Shown: positions 1 to 6,801 of the stretch, piece by piece
How the letters are laid out: every line of letters begins with the position of its first letter
Position numbering within the stretch: the stretch's first letter is position 1
Assembly: GCA_045639085.1 (NCBI GenBank)
Contig: JAZUCM010000098.1
Location: 1 to 16,208, forward strand
Length of the DNA: 16,208 nucleotides
Source: Gastranaerophilus sp045639085
GTDB taxonomy: Bacteria > Cyanobacteriota > Vampirovibrionia > Gastranaerophilales > Gastranaerophilaceae
Reading direction: 5' to 3'
Translations under genes and position numbers: made by a program
Notes under the pieces: generated by a model
What the model was told of the DNA's origin: nothing
The model's database searches: none
Seen by the model: the letters and a program-made list of their open reading frames with translations, nothing else

Positions 1-93
1 GGGGGCGCCTCAAAGTCCTTGCTATAATTGGCGTTCAGGCATCTATTTTGCCAAAATCTCCGACCCTGGCGAACGCACATTTTCTAACACCAC

Positions 94-122
94 TTGAAAA
101 ACACAAGAAAATATGGTAGAAT
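94..122 (+). promoter_or_regulatory. Sigma-70-type promoter of the prepilin pair
   Basis: A TTGAAA -35 box (94-99) and a TAGAAT -10 box (117-122) are separated by exactly 17 bp. A TG dinucleotide one base upstream of the -10 box makes it an extended -10. The predicted start of transcription is near 129, leaving about 22 nt of leader with an AGGAGG ribosome site at 140-145. An ATG at 113 lies inside this promoter and therefore cannot be the translation start of the gene. The same -10 hexamer is found in the atp promoter. Confidence 0.7.
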
Positions 123-151
123 ACGTATATGAGAATAGCAGGAGGATAAAA

Positions 152-1249
152 ATGACAAAAACAACATTAAAAAAACATGCGTCATTGCGAGGAGTGAGCG
201 AAGCGAACGACGCGGCAACCCAGCTGCGCGAGCCGACGCTCGCGCAGTCAACCAACGTGGCGTTATCACCCCGTAAACGCTACGCGTTTACTATGGCTGA
301 AATTTTATTATCGCTAACGATAATAGGCGTTGTCGCGGCGATTACGCTGCCAAGCTTAATGGCGAATATTAATGAACGGACTTGGAACACCCAACGCAAA
401 GCGCTTTACGCAAGATTAAGTCAAGCAATTGCAATGATGCCACAGTTGAACGGTTACGGTGAATACGAAGGAACAAACACCGACGGTTCAGTTACGGCCA
501 CAAAAGACACCGCAGCCGAGGCATTTTTGACAGAGGGCCTGAGCAAAGTTCTTAAAATAAACAATATTTGCGACGCGGCACACTTGGCTGATTGCGGAAT
601 TGCAGCATCATTCACAAATATGGCTGGTAGCACAATCACTTGGCCAACAAAGTTGAGCGAATTAAACTCAATGTTTACTGGTTCTTATGATGATAATGGC
701 GCTTCAGAAGGTGGGAACATCTATACAAACCCACAACGTCATATTGACACAAAGGCTGCAGCATTTGAAACTCAAAATGGCGAAACTATTGCCTTGTTCT
801 ACAACCCATATTGTACAGCTGATATAGAAGGAAATAATGACCATTATTCTCAATCCAAAATGTGTGCAAATTTTATTTATGATTTAAATGGCAGTAAGGG
901 GCCTAATACAGTGGGAAAAGATATTGGTTTTGTGACTGCTTTATATCCATTTGCACCAAATGTTGTGGCCCCATATCCATTAGCCACCAATGCGGGATAT
1001 TTGGCGCATACTGCAGCAAGTGTTGCTTGTTCGGCACAAGATTCAAGTAGTAGGCTTCCCTCTCGTGACGAACTTTCTTCCATGTTTTATAACAGGGAAC
1101 TTCTTGGTATTACAACAGGTGGTTATTGGTCTGGTTCTGTTGTTTCCTCAGGAGTATCTGGTATTGCTTGGGATCAGGGTTTTGACTCAGGAACACGTAA
1201 TCCGCATTTGCGGTCTGGTAACAATCGTGTCCGTTGTGTAAAGCGTTAA
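152..1249 (+). CDS. Prepilin-like protein with long leader and C-terminal Lcl/FISUMP-like domain (copy 1)
   Basis: This is a 365-residue type IV pilin/pseudopilin-like surface protein. The start at 152 has AGGAGG six bases upstream. Prepilin peptidase should cut between Ala45 and Phe46, leaving FTMAE with the conserved Glu at +5 and one hydrophobic helix. A D-x-N-G-x-K-G-P-N loop at residues 244-252 is typical of prepilins from this group. The last ~75 residues (RLPSRDEL, YWSGS, AW, RCVKR) resemble the Lcl_C/FISUMP family, a C-type-lectin-like fold. Six cysteines (140, 148, 221, 238, 293, 362) could form three disulfides in the exported protein. The 45-residue leader is unusual: residues ~10-36 come from a GC-rich palindromic repeat absent from copy 2. 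An in-frame GTG at 257 would give a normal short leader but has no ribosome site. The protein probably forms or decorates a pilus or secretion pseudopilus; the ligand is unknown. Confidence 0.85.
   Translation: MTKTTLKKHASLRGVSEANDAATQLREPTLAQSTNVALSPRKRYAFTMAEILLSLTIIGVVAAITLPSLMANINERTWNTQRKALYARLSQAIAMMPQLNGYGEYEGTNTDGSVTATKDTAAEAFLTEGLSKVLKINNICDAAHLADCGIAASFTNMAGSTITWPTKLSELNSMFTGSYDDNGASEGGNIYTNPQRHIDTKAAAFETQNGETIALFYNPYCTADIEGNNDHYSQSKMCANFIYDLNGSKGPNTVGKDIGFVTALYPFAPNVVAPYPLATNAGYLAHTAASVACSAQDSSSRLPSRDELSSMFYNRELLGITTGGYWSGSVVSSGVSGIAWDQGFDSGTRNPHLRSGNNRVRCVKR
179..262 (+). repeat. GC-rich palindromic repeat inserted in frame in the prepilin leader
   Basis: This stretch is far more GC-rich than its surroundings and contains a perfect 10-bp stem, 224-233 with 238-247, around a CGAC loop. 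An outer pairing joins GCGTC (179-183) to GACGC (209-213), and TTGC (185-188) to GCAA (215-218). It begins with GCGTCATTGCGAGGAGTGAG, a motif I recognise as common to dispersed repeats in many bacterial genomes. It is read through in frame without a stop and encodes most of the extra leader residues. The exact boundaries are estimates, made by comparison with the short leader of copy 2. Confidence 0.7.
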
Positions 1250-1280
1250 GAATTAGTAATCAATTATGGAAGGAATAAAT

Positions 1281-2276
1281 ATGAAGAATGTAAGTATATC
1301 AGCCTTTACCATGGCTGAAATTTTATTATCGCTAACGATAATAGGCGTTGTCGCTGCCATAACTCTGCCAAGCTTGATGGCAAACATTAATGAAAGAACT
1401 TGGAACACCCAACGCAAAGCGCTTTATGCACGCTTATCCCAAGCTATCGCGATGATGCCACAGTTGAACGGTTACGGTGAATACGAAGGAACAAACACCG
1501 ACGGTTCAGTTACGGCCACAAAAGATACCGCAGCCGAGGCATTTTTGACAGAGGGCCTTTCAAAAGTTCTTAAAATAAACAATATTTGCGACGCGGCACA
1601 CTTGGCTGATTGCGGAATTGCAGCATCATTCACAAATATGGCTGGTAGCACAATCACTTGGCCGACAAAATTATCTGAGTTAAACAGTATGTTTACTGGA
1701 AGTTATGTTACATCTGCTGCTGCAAATAGTGGTGCTGTCTTTCGTAATCCACAGAGAGATGTTGATACTCAAGCTGCTGCATTTGAAACAATGAATGGTG
1801 AAAGTGTTACTCTTTTCTACAACCCTCTTTGTACAGATGATATTGAAGGTAATACCTGGCACTATTCTCAATCTAAAATGTGTGCGAATTTTGTATATGA
1901 TTTAAATGGTAACAAAGGGCCAAATACTGTCGGAAAAGACATTGGGTTTGTAACAGCGCTGTATTCTTCAATAGCTAGTGTTGTTGCGCCTATGCCGTTG
2001 GCTAGTGATGCTGGGGCTGGTGCGAAATTTTCGCATGTTGATGCCTCTGCGGCTTGTACTGCGCAGGATCCAGAGTCACGGTTACCCAATAGAGAAGAAT
2101 TAGGTGCAATGTTCTATAATAGAGAATTAATTGGAATAGATAAAGTGGGCTTTTGGTCCAGTTCGGTTGTTTCTTCCGGTGAATCCGGTGAAGCTTGGCT
2201 CCAAGTATTTTATGCTGGAACGCGACTCCCAACTTTAAGAACAGAGGAACGAGCCGTCCGTTGCGTAAAACGATAA
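1281..2276 (+). CDS. Prepilin-like protein with C-terminal Lcl/FISUMP-like domain (copy 2)
   Basis: This 331-residue paralogue follows the first prepilin by 31 nt and is probably co-transcribed with it. The start at 1281 is chosen because GGAAGGA (1268-1274) sits at ribosome-site distance; an in-frame ATG at 1266 lies upstream of that site. The leader is only eight residues (MKNVSISA) before FTMAE, the usual length for this class. The stalk (helix to about the FTGSY motif) is identical in protein sequence to copy 1, while the distal half is diversified. The six cysteines and the D-x-N-G-x-K-G-P-N loop are kept, and the C-terminus ends in the same RCVKR. In the last 40 residues the WS, AW, GTR, LR and RCVKR framework is fixed and the residues between vary, which suggests a shared fold with different binding surfaces. 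Confidence 0.85.
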   Translation: MKNVSISAFTMAEILLSLTIIGVVAAITLPSLMANINERTWNTQRKALYARLSQAIAMMPQLNGYGEYEGTNTDGSVTATKDTAAEAFLTEGLSKVLKINNICDAAHLADCGIAASFTNMAGSTITWPTKLSELNSMFTGSYVTSAAANSGAVFRNPQRDVDTQAAAFETMNGESVTLFYNPLCTDDIEGNTWHYSQSKMCANFVYDLNGNKGPNTVGKDIGFVTALYSSIASVVAPMPLASDAGAGAKFSHVDASAACTAQDPESRLPNREELGAMFYNRELIGIDKVGFWSSSVVSSGESGEAWLQVFYAGTRLPTLRTEERAVRCVKR

Positions 2277-2278
2277 TT

Positions 2279-2300
2279 CTACACACCAACTGACGCGTTT
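2279..2300. repeat. 22-bp direct repeat, distal copy of the atpG 3' end
   Basis: It matches 2413-2434 at 20 of 22 positions (AA here, GG there). Read on the minus strand in the atpG frame it encodes ENASVGV plus a TAG stop, against ANASAGV plus TAG at the true end of atpG. It lies three bases after the stop codon of the second prepilin gene. Confidence 0.75.
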
Positions 2301-2412
2301 TCCGCCTGGCAAATCAAAGATTTGTTCGTTCCTTCGGCTCACGCCTTCGTCACAACGGCGGTCATAAAATGTTTCGTCCTCAGTTTGCCGGCTCTCCGCC
2401 GCCAAATTCGGA
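2301..2412. repeat. Repeat-like insert in the convergent intergenic region
   Basis: This 112-bp segment lies between the two 22-bp direct repeats, in the gap where the prepilin and atp transcripts converge. It holds a perfect CAAATC/GATTTG hairpin (three-base loop) near 2311-2325 and an imperfect 9-bp hairpin, 2384-2392 with 2398-2406, with one mismatch. On the minus strand it contains GTGAGCCGAAGGAACGAAC, which recalls the GTGAGCGAAGCGAACGA core of the repeat in the prepilin leader. No gene and no canonical terminator with a T-run is visible here. The assignment as a dispersed element is an inference. Confidence 0.5.
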
Positions 2413-2434
2413 CTACACACCGGCTGACGCGTTT
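2413..2434. repeat. 22-bp direct repeat at the atpG stop codon
   Basis: This is the proximal copy of the repeat, 134 bp from the other at 2279-2300 and matching it at 20 of 22 positions. It covers the last seven codons of atpG, including the stop. The core TGACGCGTTT occurs a third time inside atpG at 2477-2486. Confidence 0.75.
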
Positions 2435-3345
2435 GCTCCCGAAGCGACTTCGATAATCTCTTGGGTAATGGCCCATTGACGCGTTTTGTTATATTCAATC
2501 GAAAGTGTATGCAACATTTTCTCTGCGTTGCTTGTCGCGGCGGACATTGCTGTCATGCGTGACGCCAGTTCGCTGGCTTGGGCTTCCAACAACGCTTGGT
2601 ATACTACGTTTGTTAAAAACATCGGCACAATTTCTTGCAAAATTCGGTGTCTATCAGGCTCAAATTCCATCAATGATTCAACTACTCCGTCGAATTTGTT
2701 GTTTGTATTGACGTTTTGTAATGGTAAAATTGGCCAATTTTCAACAAAATATGTCATCATATTTTTGAAACGCGTTGTTATTAGTTCGATTTTATCAATT
2801 TCGCCGTTGACGTAAAGGGTTGCAAGATCTTCCGTTACGAGGTAGGAGTTCGTTGCGTTGGGTTTGTCGATTATGTGAATGTACGTTTTTTCCAGCTCAA
2901 TGCCCAGTTCTTTAACCTTTTTGGTAAGACCCGAAATCCCTTTTTGTCCGATGATAAAAAGACGTACGCCAATCCCTTGGGCTTTGTAATCTTTAATCGT
3001 TTTGAGGGTTCGCTTGATTAGGTTTGCGTTGTAAGCGCCTGCTAGCCCTTTATTGGAAGTTATTACCAAAAGCCCTACGTTTTTAATCTCTCTGCGTTCG
3101 AGAAGTTTTGGGTAGTTGTCGATTGCGTGGTCGACTTTTAGCGTAAAAGTGCTGTAGTTGCCGCTCACGCTGGAGAGCATTTTTTCGAACATGTTATATA
3201 GTTCTCTGGTGAACGGGCGCGTCGCTTTTACGGTGTTTTCCGCTTTTTTAACCTTTGCGGCTGCAACCATTTTCATCGCGCGAGTAATTTTTTTCGTGCT
3301 TTGGACGCTCTGTATTCGGTTTTTGATGTCTTTTAAATTTGGCAT
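2413..3345 (-). CDS. atpG: ATP synthase F1 gamma subunit
   Basis: Gamma is the rotating central shaft of F1, linking c-ring rotation to catalysis. The protein is 310 residues. The N-terminal helix (LKDIKNRIQSVQSTKKITRAMKMVAAAK) and the C-terminal helix (RMTAMSAATSNA, EYNKTRQWAITQEIIEV) are both characteristic. It starts three bases after atpA and is the last gene of the operon here; atpD (beta) and atpC (epsilon) do not follow, as in cyanobacteria. The region between PILPLQ and the FEPD motif is short, so the redox-regulatory insertion known from photosynthetic cyanobacterial gamma is absent. The extreme C-terminus (ANASAGV) is longer and less conserved than usual and coincides with a 22-bp direct repeat shared with 2279-2300. 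Confidence 0.95.
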   Translation of the reverse strand: MPNLKDIKNRIQSVQSTKKITRAMKMVAAAKVKKAENTVKATRPFTRELYNMFEKMLSSVSGNYSTFTLKVDHAIDNYPKLLERREIKNVGLLVITSNKGLAGAYNANLIKRTLKTIKDYKAQGIGVRLFIIGQKGISGLTKKVKELGIELEKTYIHIIDKPNATNSYLVTEDLATLYVNGEIDKIELITTRFKNMMTYFVENWPILPLQNVNTNNKFDGVVESLMEFEPDRHRILQEIVPMFLTNVVYQALLEAQASELASRMTAMSAATSNAEKMLHTLSIEYNKTRQWAITQEIIEVASGANASAGV

Positions 3346-3348
3346 TTA

Positions 3349-4860
3349 TTATAAACTCTTTTTAAATGTTTCAATGTTATTTTTCAACTCGATTTTGTCT
3401 TCGTTAGACAGGGCCGAACCCTCATTTAAACGTGTAACAAGAGACTTCATATTTGCGTTGTAGTATTTAAACCATTCGGTTTTGAAGTTTTGAATATTTT
3501 TGTTTTCAACGTCGTCAAGAAGTCCTTCGTTTGCGGCAAAAAGTATGCTGACTTGTTCTGCGACACTAAGCGGATTGTATTGTGGTTGTTTTAAAACTTC
3601 TGTCAATTTTTGGCCGCGAAGAAGTTGATTTTTCGTTGCTTGGTCAAGATCAGATGCGAATTGCGCAAAGGATTCCAGTTCTCTAAATTGTGCCAGGTCA
3701 AGTCTTAGTTTGCCTGCAACTTGTTTGATGCCTTTTGTTTGGGCTGCGCCACCGACACGAGAAACTGAGATTCCGGCGTTGATTGCCGGACGAACTCCAC
3801 TGTTGAAAAGGTTACTTTCCAAGAAAATTTGGCCGTCCGTAATTGAGATAACGTTCGTTGGAATGTAGGCGGAAACGTCTCCCGCTTGAGTTTCGATGAT
3901 TGGAAGTGCGGTAATACTTCCGCCGCCAAGTTCGTCGTTAAGTTTTACTGCGCGCTCAAGGAGTCTTGAGTGTAGATAGAAGACGTCGCCCGGATAAGCT
4001 TCACGTCCGGGTGGCCTTTTTAGCAATAAACTCATCGCGCGGTATGCTTGAGCGTGTTTTGAAAGGTCATCGTAGATTATTAAAACGTCTTTGCCTTGTT
4101 CCATAAACTCTTCGGCGATAGCAACACCTGCGAACGGTGCAATGTACTGTAGCGGCGCCGGTTCGTTTGCAGCAGCTGAAACTATGATTGAGTATTCCAT
4201 CGCGCCTTTTTCTTCTAAAGTTTTGGCAAGTTGGGCGACTGTTGATGTTTTTTGTCCGATAGCGACGTAAATACAGATTACGTTTTTGCCTTTTTGGTTG
4301 ATGATTGTGTCGATTGCGATGGCTGTTTTTCCTGTTTGACGGTCGCCGATGATGAGTTCACGCTGACCGCGGCCTATTGGAGTTAATGCATCGATAGCGG
4401 TTAAGCCTGTTTGTAGCGGTTGGTGAACGGATTTTCTGGCAACGATACCCGGCGCTACACGCTCGATAGGACGAACTTTTGAGTATTCGTAGTCACCTTT
4501 GCCGTCGATAGATTTGCCTGTTGGGTTGATAATTCTTCCGATCAAAGCGTCACCGACCGGGACTGATGCGATTTCGCCTGTTGTTTTGACGGTCATACCT
4601 TCTTTAATATGGGTGTAGTCGCCTAAAATTACGACCCCGACGTTGTCTTCTTCAAGGTTCATTGTTATCCCGAGGGTGCCTTCACTGTCTTCAAAACGAA
4701 CGAGTTCGCTTGCCATAACGTTGCGAAGTCCGTAAATACGAGCGATTCCGTCGCCGACTTCGATAACTGAGCCGGTGTTGGAAATTTCGGTTTTGATTTC
4801 GTAATTTTCTATTTTGCTCTTGATTATTGAGCTGATTTCATCAGGTTTAATCGTTGTCAT
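3349..4860 (-). CDS. atpA: ATP synthase F1 alpha subunit
   Basis: Alpha forms the F1 hexamer with beta and binds nucleotide at non-catalytic sites. Its 503 residues match the usual length. The Walker A motif GDRQTGKT is at residues 172-179 and the Walker B-like DVLIIYDD near 258-265. The arginine finger in ISVSRVGGAAQ is Arg368, which would complete the catalytic site on the neighbouring beta subunit. The LRLDLAQFRELESFAQF motif is also present. The start ATG has AAGG about nine bases upstream and lies six bases after the atpH stop; the stop is three bases before atpG. Its partner beta must be encoded outside the window. Confidence 0.98.
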   Translation of the reverse strand: MTTIKPDEISSIIKSKIENYEIKTEISNTGSVIEVGDGIARIYGLRNVMASELVRFEDSEGTLGITMNLEEDNVGVVILGDYTHIKEGMTVKTTGEIASVPVGDALIGRIINPTGKSIDGKGDYEYSKVRPIERVAPGIVARKSVHQPLQTGLTAIDALTPIGRGQRELIIGDRQTGKTAIAIDTIINQKGKNVICIYVAIGQKTSTVAQLAKTLEEKGAMEYSIIVSAAANEPAPLQYIAPFAGVAIAEEFMEQGKDVLIIYDDLSKHAQAYRAMSLLLKRPPGREAYPGDVFYLHSRLLERAVKLNDELGGGSITALPIIETQAGDVSAYIPTNVISITDGQIFLESNLFNSGVRPAINAGISVSRVGGAAQTKGIKQVAGKLRLDLAQFRELESFAQFASDLDQATKNQLLRGQKLTEVLKQPQYNPLSVAEQVSILFAANEGLLDDVENKNIQNFKTEWFKYYNANMKSLVTRLNEGSALSNEDKIELKNNIETFKKSL

Positions 4861-4866
4861 AATTTT

Positions 4867-5388
4867 TTACCTTATATTTTTTCCTATGCTTTCAATTTTT
4901 GTTTGCAGACTCGTGTCGATTATGTCGTCGCCGATTTTAAACACAAGACCTGAAATTATTTCCGGATTAATTTTCCATTGCGGATGGATTTTTTTGTTTA
5001 ATTTTTCGCTTAATTTTGTTACGATTTTCGTTTTGATTTCGTCGTTAAGTTCTATTGCGGAGGTTATTTCCGCGATTTTTATGTTGTTGGCGTCTTGAAC
5101 TTTTTCATTGTACGCTGCGCAAATTTCATTAAATTCTCCCAGACGATTTTTTTCGGTTAAAATTTTTATGAATCGCAGCACTTTTTCATCAATTTGATTT
5201 TGAAAAATCTCGTCTAAAATGCTGTATTTGAGTTGTAAATCGATGGCCGGGTTTGAGATTATGCTGTTAAAATCATCAGAGGTGGTAATTACCTTTTGTA
5301 CACAGTCCAAGTCGGCGGCAAAATTTTGGCCGGTTTCAAACAGTGCTTTTGCATAATTTTGTGCTGAATTAGTGATGATTTCGTTCAT
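4867..5388 (-). CDS. atpH: ATP synthase F1 delta subunit
   Basis: Delta (OSCP-type) joins the top of F1 to the peripheral stalk formed by b and b'. It has 173 residues, the usual length. The N-terminal half is helical (NSAQNYAKALFETGQN, a typical delta start), and the C-terminus has INPEIISGLVFKIGDDIIDTS, close to the family signature with G-G/D-x-x-D. The start codon overlaps the atpF stop by one base (TAATG), which suggests translational coupling. Position between b and alpha is standard. Confidence 0.95.
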   Translation of the reverse strand: MNEIITNSAQNYAKALFETGQNFAADLDCVQKVITTSDDFNSIISNPAIDLQLKYSILDEIFQNQIDEKVLRFIKILTEKNRLGEFNEICAAYNEKVQDANNIKIAEITSAIELNDEIKTKIVTKLSEKLNKKIHPQWKINPEIISGLVFKIGDDIIDTSLQTKIESIGKNIR

Positions 5389-5888
5389 TATAGTTTAATC
5401 CTATCCAAAGTTTCGATGCTTTGATTGATGTATTGCTCGTGAAGTTGCGGATTTTGCGCAAACATTTCTTTCATTTTTTCGCCAGCTCTTATGATAGAGG
5501 CAGAAACAGTTGCGTCTGAAAGTTTTACCGTCACTTTTCGTTTTTCGTTGTCGATGATATTGTCTACGTTTTTCTCGATTTTTTCGATACTTTTTCGGGC
5601 CATATTTTGAATTTCTTCAAAAACGTTTTGCGCTGACTGTTTGGCTTTTTCTAACGTTGCTTGAATTTCTGTATCCAAATTTTCAACAGAAAATTGTGCT
5701 GCTGAAAGATGTTTGTCGGCTGCCTCTTTTTCTTTTTGAGAATTTTCGATAAAGTTGGCAATATCAACTTTCATTTTTTCGAGTTTTGAATCGATGTCGA
5801 GTTTTTGCCATACTATTGCCAAAATTGTGACAAGGATTAGAAAATTGAAAGTGTTACTTCGGACGATTAAATCCCAGAATTCAACCAT
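5388..5888 (-). CDS. atpF: ATP synthase F0 b subunit
   Basis: This 166-residue subunit has one N-terminal membrane helix (about residues 12-28), followed by a long, charged, heptad-like coiled coil that forms half of the peripheral stalk. The start overlaps the end of the b' gene by eight bases, and a strong AAGGAGGGC ribosome site lies inside the end of that upstream gene. The C-terminal part (SDATVSASIIRAGEKMKE) is the usual delta-contact region. Sequence is poorly conserved, so the call rests on architecture and position. Confidence 0.92.
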   Translation of the reverse strand: MVEFWDLIVRSNTFNFLILVTILAIVWQKLDIDSKLEKMKVDIANFIENSQKEKEAADKHLSAAQFSVENLDTEIQATLEKAKQSAQNVFEEIQNMARKSIEKIEKNVDNIIDNEKRKVTVKLSDATVSASIIRAGEKMKEMFAQNPQLHEQYINQSIETLDRIKL

Positions 5889-6309
5889 TTTGCCCTCCTT
5901 GTAATACTTTGTTTACAATAGTTTGCGCCAAATCTTCTATCTGCGTATCTAAAATTGTTTTGGCTTCTTTTTCGGAATTTGCGAGTTCTTTTTTCAGTTG
6001 CTCCGCTCGAATGTCTGATTCTTTTTTAGCCTCGGTTACTCGAGTTTTGTAGTCGGAATTGGCTTCATTTGTTTTATCAATTAGGATTTGGCGTGATTTT
6101 TTCGCTGTGTCAACAAGTCGTTCATCCTTGTCTGCGAGAAGTTTATCGGCTTTTTGGCGTGTTAAAAAGGAATGTTCATGGTTTTTATTCACAATTTCTT
6201 CCCGTTCTTCAATGATATTTGTTAAAGGGATGTAGAAAATTGCGTTCATTAGTTTCATGAACACCAAAAAGCTTATGATTGATACCAAAAATGTTGCGTT
6301 AAATTCCAT
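5881..6309 (-). CDS. atpG': ATP synthase F0 b' subunit (second b-type subunit)
   Basis: This 142-residue protein has an N-terminal membrane helix (about residues 5-27), then IPLTNIIEEREEIV and a long Glu/Lys/Ala-rich coiled coil ending in the family-typical LAQTIVNKVLQ. Two adjacent, divergent b-type genes in the order c-b'-b are characteristic of Cyanobacteria (and some other photosynthetic lineages), where b and b' form a heterodimeric stalk. It is separated from atpE by 172 nt holding an inverted octamer array. Its own ribosome site (GGGAA about 11 bases upstream) is weak. Confidence 0.93.
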   Translation of the reverse strand: MEFNATFLVSIISFLVFMKLMNAIFYIPLTNIIEEREEIVNKNHEHSFLTRQKADKLLADKDERLVDTAKKSRQILIDKTNEANSDYKTRVTEAKKESDIRAEQLKKELANSEKEAKTILDTQIEDLAQTIVNKVLQGGQNG

Positions 6310-6350
6310 TTTAATTTAGTTCCCAGAATGTAGTGGTGTTATCCAATGCG

Positions 6351-6475
6351 TTAAAGGGTTAATAGGTTAAATGGTTAAAAGGGGATAACGTTATATTAAA
6401 TATTTAAGCGTGGCATTTTGTTGTTAATTATTTCTTTAATCCCGTTTAACCCTTTAACTTTTTAACCGTTTAACC
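6351..6475. repeat. Inverted pair of 8-bp-period tandem arrays between atpE and b'
   Basis: The left arm has five consecutive octamers (6351-6390: TTAAAGGG, TTAATAGG, TTAAATGG, TTAAAAGG, GGATAACG). The right arm has four (6444-6475: GTTTAACC, CTTTAACT, TTTTAACC, GTTTAACC). The right arm is the reverse complement of the same GGTTAAAN unit, so the arms could pair across a 53-nt spacer. On the transcribed strand the structure begins six bases after the atpE stop codon. Confidence 0.8.
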
Positions 6476-6481
6476 GCTCGG

Positions 6482-6718
6482 TTATTTTCCCAACAGTTGC
6501 ATTGCAACGACGAAAGCGTAGAGTGCGCAGGCTTCGGATAGTGCTGCACCAAGAAGGAAAAACCCGAATGCTTTGCCGGCAACTTCCGGTTGACGTGATA
6601 CTGCATCCATAAGCCCTTTTGTTGCAAAACCAATACCCAGTCCGGCACCGATTGCGCCAAAACCGATTGCTAAACCTGCACCTAGGTGCGCCATGTTTAA
6701 TGCTAAATTTGTTTCCAT
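6482..6718 (-). CDS. atpE: ATP synthase F0 c subunit
   Basis: This 78-residue hairpin of two membrane helices builds the rotor ring. The polar loop RQPE is at residues 42-45, and the ion-carrying carboxylate is Glu62 (in ALSEACALY). The residues that ligate Na+ in Ilyobacter-type rings are missing: the position of Gln32 is Ile29 here, and the Ser after the key Glu is Ala63. Tyr67 is kept. The ring is therefore predicted to carry H+. A ribosome site AAGGAG lies about ten bases upstream of the start. Octamer arrays flank the gene on both sides, and the one on the 3' side could stabilise this message, which must be translated in excess of its neighbours. Confidence 0.97.
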   Translation of the reverse strand: METNLALNMAHLGAGLAIGFGAIGAGLGIGFATKGLMDAVSRQPEVAGKAFGFFLLGAALSEACALYAFVVAMQLLGK

Positions 6719-6761
6719 AAGTTTTTCTCCTTTTATTTTTATATCTTTTAGTTTTAATGAA

Positions 6762-6801
6762 CCTATCGTCTTATAGTCCTAACGCCTTATCGCCTTAAAT
6801 T
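6762..6801. repeat. 8-bp-period tandem array between atpB and atpE (single arm)
   Basis: Five consecutive octamers occur: CCTATCGT, CTTATAGT, CCTAACGC, CTTATCGC, CTTAAATT. The array starts at the atpB stop codon on the transcribed strand. No opposing arm is visible before atpE. Read on the minus strand its order of units closely matches the array at 13201-13240 between nrdG and nrdD. Confidence 0.75.

Noticed and set aside
1..93. Structure at the left edge (GCGTTC at 31-36 with GAACGC at 71-76, and the ATTTT/AAAAT hairpin near 45-57) as a regulatory RNA or gene end.
   Set aside because: The pairing is short and interrupted, the window starts abruptly, and no gene can be read into it. It is left as unassigned upstream sequence.
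113..151. Upstream ATG at 113 as the start of the first prepilin gene.
   Set aside because: It lies inside the promoter spacer, ahead of the predicted transcription start, and has no ribosome site. The AGGAGG at 140-145 serves the ATG at 152.
1129..2276. Variable C-terminal residues of the prepilins as the product of a diversity-generating retroelement.
   Set aside because: The fold and the scattered variable residues invite the idea, but the two copies also differ at many synonymous sites in this region and show no adenine-restricted pattern. No reverse transcriptase or template repeat is present in the window.
2002..2498. Reading frames on the minus strand across the prepilin/atpG gap and in prepilin 2.
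   Set aside because: They are in other frames over real genes or the repeat insert, have no ribosome sites, and resemble no protein family.
6351..6475. The octamer arrays as a CRISPR array.
   Set aside because: Units are 8 bp and contiguous, without spacers of 25-40 bp, and no cas genes are near.
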